A stretch of 15,346 bases of DNA, from positions 1 to 15,346 of the forward strand of contig JBMCLJ010000026.1 in the NCBI GenBank assembly GCA_048615375.1, given 5' to 3'. Positions 1 to 6,449 of this stretch are shown here, piece by piece. The position numbers and the translations under genes were made by a program. Source of the DNA: JBMCLJ01 sp048615375 (GTDB taxonomy: Bacteria > Patescibacteriota > Dojkabacteria > JAOAGR01). Positions within the stretch are counted from its first letter, which is position 1; every line of letters begins with the position of its first letter. The notes beneath the pieces were generated by a model. The model did no database searches. It was given only the letters and a program-made list of their open reading frames with translations, and was not told where the DNA came from.

Positions 1-114
1 AATTATGGCAATTTTTATTGTATAGGGCTAGGGGGAGAAGTTGTGCAACAGTCTCGGAGAGAGTCATTTGAATTTATCATAATAACTCATATTATGGATA
101 AGTGCGTTCTACAC

Positions 115-147
115 ATACTAATGAAACTTCAGAAGTTTCATTAGTAT
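115..147 (+). terminator. Perfect 16-bp inverted repeat, possible terminator
   Basis: The arms ATACTAATGAAACTTC and GAAGTTTCATTAGTAT pair perfectly around a single central A (131), so a real hairpin would open a few base pairs at the tip. A T-rich but interrupted tract (ACTTGTTTTATTAATTT) follows on the plus strand, and the minus side has no T-run. This favours a terminator for a plus-strand gene lying left of the window. It also sits about 60 bp downstream of the stop of the minus-strand DUF3592-like remnant, so a bidirectional role is possible. The stem is AT-rich and would be weak, so an operator or a miniature-element end is an alternative. Confidence 0.45.
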
Positions 148-208
148 ACTTGTTTTATTAATTTAAGTTTATTAAGTTAATTGAGTAACCTTAACATTTA
201 CCTGGCTT

Positions 209-562
209 CTAGAATTTACTTTTAATAAACCTTACGCTAAAACCAATAACAGATAAGGGGAAAATCAAACCTATCAAAAAGAAAGGCAAACTTACGATAC
301 CAATAAGCACAGGTGCTATAAAATATCTCCATACTAAAGAAGGCGGGCGGTTATAAAGCGTTCCCTGCCATGGTGTGTAATATAGCTCTACATTATCACC
401 TTCAGCATAAATATCGCATATAGTATCCAGACTTCTAGCACTGATAGTGCCTTCTTCCATCGCACCAGAAACATCAGTATATCTAACCAGTACCTTATAT
501 CTGTATGGTCTTTCTGAGGGACTGCCACAACTTACGATATTGGAGATGACATAATAAGCGGA
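209..562 (-). pseudogene. 5'-truncated DUF3592-like membrane protein remnant
   Basis: The frame is open from 562 down to a TAG at 209-211. The first ATG in it is at 460 (83 codons), but homology-like sequence continues upstream of that Met: a YKVLVRYTD strand precedes it and the segments YAEGDNVELYYTP and WRYFIAPVLIGIV follow. This pattern (beta strands, a GDxVxVYYxP motif, then one or two hydrophobic helices) resembles DUF3592 membrane proteins of unknown function. A member would normally begin with an N-terminal transmembrane helix, but the frame is closed by a stop at 563-565 and no ATG, GTG or TTG start lies between that stop and 460. I did not find the missing N-terminus in another frame. 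I read it as a decayed or 5'-truncated gene. The alternative is a short 83-residue membrane protein starting at 460. The family assignment rests on pattern only. Confidence 0.5.
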
Positions 563-742
563 TTATACATTATAAGTACAATGTATAGCTAACCTTATTA
601 GCCTTGCCGGCAGGAAAATACGTAGAAGATATGATGGCATCACCATCCCCTTAATCCTATATTTCTTACAACATTCTTACAAAAAGCTTACAGGGATGGT
701 GTTAATACTAATAATATTCATGTATACTTCCACACAAAAATC

Positions 743-751
743 TATGATAAT
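743..751 (+). promoter_or_regulatory. Possible -10 element for hsdM
   Basis: TATGATAAT contains two overlapping hexamers resembling the sigma-70 -10 consensus and ends 8 bp before the hsdM ATG. No convincing -35 box is seen 16-18 bp upstream, and no Shine-Dalgarno sequence lies before the ATG. If used, the transcript would be almost leaderless. The rest of 563-742 shows only a weak 8-bp inverted repeat (564-587) and no gene. Confidence 0.25.
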
Positions 752-759
752 GATATGAG

Positions 760-2310
760 ATGGCAGGTGTAAGAACGCAAAAACAGGAGGCATTTGAGAA
801 ATCACTCTTCAAAACAGCCGATAAACTGAGAAAAAATATGGATGCTGCCGAGTACAAGCATATAGTGCTCGGCATTATTTTTTTGAAATATATATCTGAT
901 TCATTTGAGGAGCTTCATCAGAAACTGGTACAGGGTGAAGGTGAATTCGCTGGAGCTGACCCGGAAGATAAAGATGAATATATGGCGGAGAATGTATTTT
1001 ATGTTCCACCTGCTGCCCGATGGTCTTATCTGTATGGCAGAGCGAAGCAAACAACCATCGGTAAAGATATCGATGATGCCATGGATCTGATAGAGAAAGA
1101 GAATCCATCGCTTAAAGGGATCCTGCCAAAGGTATATGCCCGACCAAACCTTGATAAATCTGCATTAGGAGGGCTTCTTGACCTGATAGGCAATATTGCG
1201 CTCGGAGATGAAGCAGCGAGAAGTAAAGATATTCTCGGGCGGGTGTACGAGTATTTCCTCGGTGAGTTCGCCAGTGCCGAAGGTAAAAAGGGAGGTCAAT
1301 TCTACACTCCCAAGTCTATCGTACGCCTTATGGTAGAGATGATCGAGCCGTATAGCGGGCGGGTGTACGACCCCGCGTGCGGGAGTGGTGGTATGTTTGT
1401 CATGAGTGAGAAGTTTGTACTGGAGCATCAGGGAAGGCTCGAAGATATCTCAATATACGGGCAGGAGAGTAACCAGACGACATACCGTCTATGCCGTATG
1501 AACCTCGCGATACGTGGAATCGATGGTACACAGGTCAAGTGGAATAATGAAGGCTCGTTCCTCAATAACGCACATAAAGACCTCCGCGCGGACTTCATCC
1601 TCGCCAATCCACCTTTTAATGACAGCGACTGGTCGGGCGAACTTTTGGCACATGACGCGAGATGGCAGTATGGCAAACCACCGTCAGCGAACGCGAACTA
1701 TGCCTGGCTCCAGCATATGATCTACCATCTCTCACCGAAAGGCATCATGGCCTGCGTCCTCGCGAACGGCTCCCTCTCCAGCCAGACAAATAACGAGGGG
1801 AAAATACGCCAGGCACTTGTGGACGCTGATCTTGTCGACTGTATCGTCGCCCTGCCGAAACAGCTTTTTTACAATACCGGCATTCCGGCATGCATCTGGT
1901 TTATCTCGAAGAAACGTGATCAGGTAAATGGAGATCGTAAACGTACAGGTGAGGTACTCTTTATCGACGCGAGTGAAGAGGGTTATATGGAGGACAGAAC
2001 GCATCGTGCATTTAAAGAGGAGGACATAGAGAAAATAGCCTCTACCTATCATAACTGGCGCAAAACTGATGGGATGTATGAGGATATCACCGGTTTTTGT
2101 AAATCAGCCTCATTTGCGGAGATCCAGAAGCATAACTACGTCCTGACACCAGGTCGTTACGTTGGGATAAAAGAGGAGGAAGATGATGGGATACCGTATG
2201 AAGAGAAGATCGCCACACTGACCCAGAAACTCTCCGAGCAAATGAAGGAAGAGGAGCGTCTGAATGAAGAGATAAAAAAGCAGCTCGGGAAGATAGGGAT
2301 AGATCTATAA
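760..2310 (+). CDS. hsdM: Type I restriction-modification system, DNA methyltransferase subunit HsdM
   Basis: This is the modification subunit, which transfers a methyl group from S-adenosylmethionine to adenine N6 in the bipartite target chosen by HsdS. The 516-residue protein has the normal HsdM length and order. An N-terminal helical HsdM_N domain (about residues 10-150) is followed by GGQFYTP at 178-184, the SAM-binding motif I DPACGSGG at 204-211 and the catalytic motif IV NPPF at 283-286. The charged C-terminal stretch (about 475-510) looks like a coiled coil that would contact HsdS. The start is the only sensible ATG before the conserved N-terminal helix; no Shine-Dalgarno sequence is visible. 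It is first in a plus-strand operon and is separated by 13 bp from the next gene. All catalytic residues are present, so it should be active. Confidence 0.97.
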   Translation: MAGVRTQKQEAFEKSLFKTADKLRKNMDAAEYKHIVLGIIFLKYISDSFEELHQKLVQGEGEFAGADPEDKDEYMAENVFYVPPAARWSYLYGRAKQTTIGKDIDDAMDLIEKENPSLKGILPKVYARPNLDKSALGGLLDLIGNIALGDEAARSKDILGRVYEYFLGEFASAEGKKGGQFYTPKSIVRLMVEMIEPYSGRVYDPACGSGGMFVMSEKFVLEHQGRLEDISIYGQESNQTTYRLCRMNLAIRGIDGTQVKWNNEGSFLNNAHKDLRADFILANPPFNDSDWSGELLAHDARWQYGKPPSANANYAWLQHMIYHLSPKGIMACVLANGSLSSQTNNEGKIRQALVDADLVDCIVALPKQLFYNTGIPACIWFISKKRDQVNGDRKRTGEVLFIDASEEGYMEDRTHRAFKEEDIEKIASTYHNWRKTDGMYEDITGFCKSASFAEIQKHNYVLTPGRYVGIKEEEDDGIPYEEKIATLTQKLSEQMKEEERLNEEIKKQLGKIGIDL

Positions 2311-2323
2311 ATATAGTTTACCT

Positions 2324-3397
2324 ATGTCAAAGAATACCAATACAAACAAGGAAACTATAATTTATCAGGCACCGAATGGTGCTATTGAATTGAGAAAAGA
2401 TACACACGAGGAGACCCTTTGGGGTAACCTCAATCAAATTGCAGAGGTTTTTGGTCGAGATAAATCAGTAATATCAAGACATATTAAGAATATCTTTAAT
2501 GCAGGAGAATTACTGCCTGAGTCAACTATTGCAAAAATTGCAACAGTTCAAAGAGAAGGTAATCGTAAGGTTCTAAGAGAAATGGAGTACTATAATCTTG
2601 ATGTGATAATATCTGTTGGTTATCGTGTTGACTCAATTCAAGCGACTAAATTCCGTCAGTGGGCAACGCAGACGCTCAGACAGCATATCACCGAAGGCTA
2701 CACAATCAACTCGAATCGTATCCAGCATAATTACAACCGCTTCCTCCAGGCAGTTGAGGATGTGAAGAAATTGAGTAATAACAGCAATATCCCCACCAAC
2801 CCCGAAGAGAATAATTCCCCTCCTGAGGAGGGGTGGCAGGCGAAGCCTGACGGGGTGGTACTATCCCGCGCCTCCCAAAACTATTTCTCACTCCCCTACA
2901 ACCCAAAACTTAAAGAAAGAGCAAGGGAGCTGAGAAAGTCTGGCAATCTGTCCGAGGTGCTTTTCTGGCAGCAGGTAAAAAAGAAGCAATTTAAAGGATT
3001 GGACTTCGACAGACAAAAAATAGTAGGTAATTACATAGTAGATTTTTATTGTTCAAATCTAAGCTTGGTAGTGGAGATAGATGGTTCCAGCCATGACGAC
3101 AAATTAGAATATGATTTAGAGAGGGATGCTTTTCTTGAGGGTCTTGGACTGAAGGTTATTCATATCTCGGATAGTGATATAAAGAAAGATCTTGAGGGAG
3201 TAATGGCATGGCTTGGGGATCATCCTGCTTTTGAGAGTAACTCAAGGCGACCACCCCGCCCTACGGGCACCCCTCCAAGGGAGGGGAATGACGACCCCGC
3301 CCTGCGGGCACCCCTCCAAGGGAGGGGAATGCCACCCCGCCCTGCGGGCACCTCTCCAGGGGAGGGGAATGCCACCCGTGAAAGGAGGGGAAGATGA
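2324..3397 (+). CDS. RhuM-like DNA-binding domain fused to DUF559 endonuclease-like domain
   Basis: Residues about 10-150 match the N-terminal half of RhuM-family proteins, which are often found inside type I restriction operons and have no settled function. A helix-turn-helix-like segment (SVISRHIKNIF) leads to YYNLDVIISVGYR (from residue 89) and FRQWATQTLRQHI (from 110). The usual RhuM C-terminal half is absent. After a low-complexity linker made of an inverted GC-rich repeat (about 164-179), a DUF559 domain runs from PYNPKLKERA (191) to about 296. It has the Vsr/PD-(D/E)xK-like core IVDFY (D240) and VEIDG (E251, D253), so it is a candidate nuclease. Residues about 310-357 are translated from a tandem repeat array. 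The stop overlaps the hsdS start as ATGA. The fusion could be functional, or it could be a RhuM gene broken by a DUF559 cassette that happens to stay in frame. The domain identities are fairly secure; the role is unknown. Confidence 0.85.
   Translation: MSKNTNTNKETIIYQAPNGAIELRKDTHEETLWGNLNQIAEVFGRDKSVISRHIKNIFNAGELLPESTIAKIATVQREGNRKVLREMEYYNLDVIISVGYRVDSIQATKFRQWATQTLRQHITEGYTINSNRIQHNYNRFLQAVEDVKKLSNNSNIPTNPEENNSPPEEGWQAKPDGVVLSRASQNYFSLPYNPKLKERARELRKSGNLSEVLFWQQVKKKQFKGLDFDRQKIVGNYIVDFYCSNLSLVVEIDGSSHDDKLEYDLERDAFLEGLGLKVIHISDSDIKKDLEGVMAWLGDHPAFESNSRRPPRPTGTPPREGNDDPALRAPLQGRGMPPRPAGTSPGEGNATRERRGR
2813..2859 (-). repeat. GC-rich double-hairpin repeat, inverted copy upstream of DUF559
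   Basis: Two adjacent hairpins are visible: CCCCTCCT-G-AGGAGGGG (2817-2833) and CAGGC-GAA-GCCTG (2837-2849). Read on the minus strand, the element has the same layout as the copies at 3251-3393: it begins ACCACCCCG, has a short GC hairpin, then a CCCCTCC/GGAGGGG hairpin, and ends in GGAAT. Base differences between copies keep the stems paired. It lies inside the coding sequence and supplies part of the linker before the DUF559 domain. Confidence 0.8.
3251..3393 (+). repeat. Tandem array of about 40-bp GC-rich double-hairpin repeats
   Basis: There are three nearly full units (3251-3290, 3292-3331, 3332-3371) and a degenerate partial fourth (3372-3393). Each unit carries GCCC-TGC-GGGC (TAC loop in unit 1) and a CCCCTCC-AAG-GGAGGGG stem, the third copy having a wobble change. 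The unit spacing is 41 then 40 bp, so successive units are read in different frames within the C-terminus of the upstream protein, and the third returns to the frame of the first. The array ends exactly at the hsdS ATG. There are no unique spacers, so this is not a CRISPR array. Confidence 0.9.
3383..3388 (+). promoter_or_regulatory. Shine-Dalgarno sequence of hsdS inside the repeat array
   Basis: AGGAGG lies 5 bp before the hsdS ATG and belongs to the last, degenerate repeat unit. The gene's translation signal therefore derives from, or was remodelled by, the repeat. It is the clearest ribosome binding site in the operon and supports the ATG at 3394 over any later start. Confidence 0.65.
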
Positions 3398-4770
3398 GTA
3401 GGAAGGAGGAGAAATTGCCGGAGGGGTGGAGGATGACGACAATTGGGGCACACGTTAAAGTAGGACGGGGATCTTCTCCTCGACCTATTCATAAGTATAT
3501 CTCTACTTCAGGTATTCCTTGGGTTAAGATTGCTGATGCGACAACATCGAATACCAGATTCATTGAGCAAACAAAGGAATTCATTACCGAAGAGGGCAGA
3601 AGTACTACAGTAAATAAAGGTGATTTAATTGTTTCAAACAGTGCGACACCAGGAATACCTAAGATAATGAATATTGAAGCTTGTGTACATGATGGCTGGC
3701 TCACTTTTCGTGATTTCAAAGATTTAGATAAATACTATCTATATTATTTCTTTTTATTTTATAGGAAAAAACTTGAGCACTCAGCCTTTGGAACTGTGTT
3801 TGTAAATCTTCAAACCGCAACTGTGAAGAATACTGAATTCAACCTCCCCCCTCTCCCCGAACAACGCGCCATCGCCGATGTCCTCTCCAGTCTCGATGAT
3901 AAAATCGAGCTCTTGCGTGAAGAGAATAAGACTCTGGAAGAGCTCGCCCAGACGGTGTTTAAAGAGTGGTTTGTGAAGTTTAATTTTCCGAATGAAGAGG
4001 GGAATACCACCCCGCCCTGCGGGCACCCCTCCAGGGGAGGGGAATTTCACCCTGCGGCATCCCTCCAGGAGAGGGGGATTGGGTACAAAGATGCCGGAGG
4101 GAAGATGGTCGAGTCGGAGATGGGGATGGTGCCTGAGGGGTGGAGAGTGGGGAGGTTGGGGGAGTTTATTCATGAAATTATTCCTGGTGAGTGGGGAAAA
4201 AGCGAAAGGGACAATGATTATTCCCAAAAAGTAATATGTTTAAGAGGTACAGATCTACCTGATATAAAATTCGATTCTATATTGAGAGCACCGATAAGGT
4301 TTATTAAGACATCTAAGTTGATAAAGTCTCGCTTATTAAAGAATGATTTAATTGTTGAAATTTCAGGAGGGACTGTGGGGCAATCGACTGGGAGAGTAGC
4401 TTATTTTATAACTGAAACTAGCAAACGAATGAAACATGAATGCGTTGTTTCAAACTTTTGTAAGATACTAAGATTAGAAAACCCTCAGTTAATGCCATTT
4501 ATTTATTTTTATTGGGAGTACCTATATGATGTAGGTTTATTTTTTAATTATGAGAATGGAACAACTGGCATCCAAAATCTAAATTTAAAAGGTTTTCTTG
4601 ATTATAATTTAATATTTCCAAGCGATAAATTGGCTATTATGTATTCTGAGTTCGGCCAAAAAATATTAATTAAAATTCAAAAAAATAATAATGAGATCCA
4701 AACCCTCACCCAGCTTCGCGATACGCTCCTGCCGAAGTTGATGAAGGGGGAGGTGAGGGTGGAAGGGTAG
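3394..4770 (+). CDS. hsdS: Type I restriction-modification system, specificity subunit HsdS
   Basis: HsdS reads the bipartite DNA target and holds the methylase and translocase together. The 458 residues show the standard duplicated layout. The first target-recognition domain spans about 1-150, followed by the conserved LPPLPEQRAIADVLSSLDDK region (from about 152) and a coiled coil to about 198. The second recognition domain spans about 246-425 (opening VPEGWRVGRLGEF), and the C-terminal repeat of the conserved region ends LRDTLLPKLMKGEV. Residues about 202-229 are translated from an inserted GC-rich repeat in the linker between the halves, where family members usually run straight from the FNFP-like motif into a short GKMVESE-type segment (seen here at 237-243). 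The recognition domains are AT-rich while the conserved regions are GC-richer, as expected from domain shuffling. The target sequence cannot be predicted. The ATG overlaps the previous stop. Confidence 0.96.
   Translation: MSRKEEKLPEGWRMTTIGAHVKVGRGSSPRPIHKYISTSGIPWVKIADATTSNTRFIEQTKEFITEEGRSTTVNKGDLIVSNSATPGIPKIMNIEACVHDGWLTFRDFKDLDKYYLYYFFLFYRKKLEHSAFGTVFVNLQTATVKNTEFNLPPLPEQRAIADVLSSLDDKIELLREENKTLEELAQTVFKEWFVKFNFPNEEGNTTPPCGHPSRGGEFHPAASLQERGIGYKDAGGKMVESEMGMVPEGWRVGRLGEFIHEIIPGEWGKSERDNDYSQKVICLRGTDLPDIKFDSILRAPIRFIKTSKLIKSRLLKNDLIVEISGGTVGQSTGRVAYFITETSKRMKHECVVSNFCKILRLENPQLMPFIYFYWEYLYDVGLFFNYENGTTGIQNLNLKGFLDYNLIFPSDKLAIMYSEFGQKILIKIQKNNNEIQTLTQLRDTLLPKLMKGEVRVEG
3995..4080 (+). repeat. 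GC-rich repeat inserted in frame within hsdS
   Basis: A fragment of the repeat end (GAGGGGAAT, 3997-4005) is followed by a full unit (4007-4045), with GCCC-TGC-GGGC and CCCCTCC-A-GGGGAGGGG-type stems, and by a degenerate unit (4047-4080) that has lost bases in both stems. The total length keeps the hsdS frame open. The orientation is the same as in the array before hsdS. Confidence 0.85.
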
Positions 4771-4777
4771 CTTAATC

Positions 4778-6445
4778 ATGTATATCTCAAAAATCATTAT
4801 AGAAAATTTTAAATGCTTTGAAGGGAAATTCTGTTTAGAGCTTAAGAATGAGCTAAATATACTTGTTGGGGATAATGAGGTGGGTAAATCAACAATCTTA
4901 GAAGCTATTCACCTTGCCCTTTCAGGCTGGATATATGGAAAACATATAAAGTCAGAGATAACACAGTCTCTTTTTAATACTGAAATTATAAAGAAATATA
5001 TCACCCAGCTTAAATCAAATGAGCACCCACCAACACCACCGAAAGTACTAATAGAATTGTACTTCGAGTTTGAAGATGCCTTTGATTCACTGAGAGCTCG
5101 TTTCGAAGGGGCTTATAATATTCAAAATGATAATGCATGTGGTATTAAATTTGAAATATCGTTTAACGAGCATTACCGTACGGATTATAATTCACTAATT
5201 GAATCTGGGATTGAGATTCTCTCTCTTCCCATAGAGTTTTATGATTGTATTTGGTATACCTTTGCACGGGATCAAGTAATACCTAAAATTATTCCTTTCA
5301 AATCTTATTTAATTGATTCGTCTAACTATAAATATCAAAATGGTTGTGATATCGAGGTGTTACGTAATATTCGTGGTTTTTTAGATGATAGTGAAAAAGT
5401 TAATATTTCACTTGCACATCGAAGATTAGTCGATAGTTTCATAGCAGATGAGGCAATCAAACCAATTAACGAAAAGATTCATAAAGTAAAGATCTCAGAA
5501 AAAGAAGCTAAACTCGCTGTTGAATTCTCTTCAAAGTCTGCTTGGGAGGGAGTTCTTACTGTCTTTGTTGATAATGTTCCATTCTCACAGATCGGTAGAG
5601 GTGAACAATGTATGATTAAGACTAAGTTAGGGTTGTCACATAAAAAATCTCAAGAAGCAAATATTTTATTAATTGAAGAACCTGAAAACCACCTCTCTCA
5701 CTTCAAACTTAATCAATTCGTAAAATTCCTTCAAGAATCTCATCATAAGCAAATCTTAATATCTACACATAGTAGCTTTGTAACAAATAAGCTCGGGATA
5801 AATAACGTAGTCCTATTAAACAAAGATCCTTCCAATAAGAGAAATCCTTACCCGATAAACTCTCTTGAATCGGAAAACTATTTTAGGAAACTGCCTGGTT
5901 ATGATACTCTGCGACTTATTCTGTGTAAAAAAGCAATATTAGTCGAAGGACCTTCTGATGAATTAATTGTCCAGAAGGCATATCTCAAGAAATATGAGAA
6001 GCTACCGATTGAAGATGAAGTTGACGTTATCTCAGTTGGGACTGGTTTTTTAAATTTTTTAGAAATAGCTGACAAAATTAAGAAACCAGTGGCAGTACTT
6101 ATCGATAACGATGGTAATACTCACACTATAGAGAAGAAATTTGAACTCTATCTTAATAACCCAGATTCTTCTATTAAGATATTTTATGATCTGGATATTG
6201 ATACCGGCAGTTTGACTATTGGCAAGAACAAAAGTCCTTTTAATTACAATACACTTGAACCTAAATTAGTTAAGGCTAACAGTAATAATATTTCAATGTT
6301 TAATACGATATTTGAGAAAGATTACACCGATATTGATGATCTTCATAAGTATATGAAAAACAATAAAACTGAATGTGCCCTTCAATTATTTGATACTGCT
6401 GAAGATGTTAAATTTCCTGATTACATAAACAGGGCGATTGAATAG
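4778..6445 (+). CDS. gajA: OLD-family ATPase/TOPRIM nuclease, Gabija GajA-like
   Basis: This 555-residue protein has an N-terminal ABC-type ATPase domain with Walker A GDNEVGKST (31-39), a degenerate signature region near IGRGEQCMIKTKLGL, Walker B ending IEEPE (E300, E301) and a following ISTHS switch. A C-terminal TOPRIM domain has EGPSDE (E390, D394) and the metal-binding pair DND (D443, D445). Overcoming-lysogenization-defect (OLD) nucleases of class 2 pair with a UvrD-type helicase, and such a gene follows 4 bp after this stop. That pairing is the layout of the Gabija anti-phage system, in which GajA is a DNA endonuclease controlled by nucleotide levels. The length is close to GajA. The gene starts 7 bp after hsdS and is clearly more AT-rich than hsdM and hsdR, suggesting later insertion into the operon. 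Membership in Gabija rather than another OLD/helicase family is inferred from the domain pair. Confidence 0.82.
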   Translation: MYISKIIIENFKCFEGKFCLELKNELNILVGDNEVGKSTILEAIHLALSGWIYGKHIKSEITQSLFNTEIIKKYITQLKSNEHPPTPPKVLIELYFEFEDAFDSLRARFEGAYNIQNDNACGIKFEISFNEHYRTDYNSLIESGIEILSLPIEFYDCIWYTFARDQVIPKIIPFKSYLIDSSNYKYQNGCDIEVLRNIRGFLDDSEKVNISLAHRRLVDSFIADEAIKPINEKIHKVKISEKEAKLAVEFSSKSAWEGVLTVFVDNVPFSQIGRGEQCMIKTKLGLSHKKSQEANILLIEEPENHLSHFKLNQFVKFLQESHHKQILISTHSSFVTNKLGINNVVLLNKDPSNKRNPYPINSLESENYFRKLPGYDTLRLILCKKAILVEGPSDELIVQKAYLKKYEKLPIEDEVDVISVGTGFLNFLEIADKIKKPVAVLIDNDGNTHTIEKKFELYLNNPDSSIKIFYDLDIDTGSLTIGKNKSPFNYNTLEPKLVKANSNNISMFNTIFEKDYTDIDDLHKYMKNNKTECALQLFDTAEDVKFPDYINRAIE

Positions 6446-6449
6446 TGAT

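Noticed and set aside
3251..3393. CRISPR array
   Set aside because: Units of about 40 bp abut directly without unique spacers, degenerate at the end, and no cas gene is present.
3220..3492. Minus-strand ORFs of 69-90 codons over the repeat array, with matching plus-strand ORFs at 3213-3401 and 3992-4234
   Set aside because: They are open only because the GC-rich palindromic repeats lack stops in several frames; their residues are translated repeat units and they overlap well-supported genes.
6438..6449. TTG start for the helicase gene
   Set aside because: The ATG at 6450 is only four codons later and places Walker A at the usual distance. Neither start has a good Shine-Dalgarno sequence, so this is a preference, not proof.
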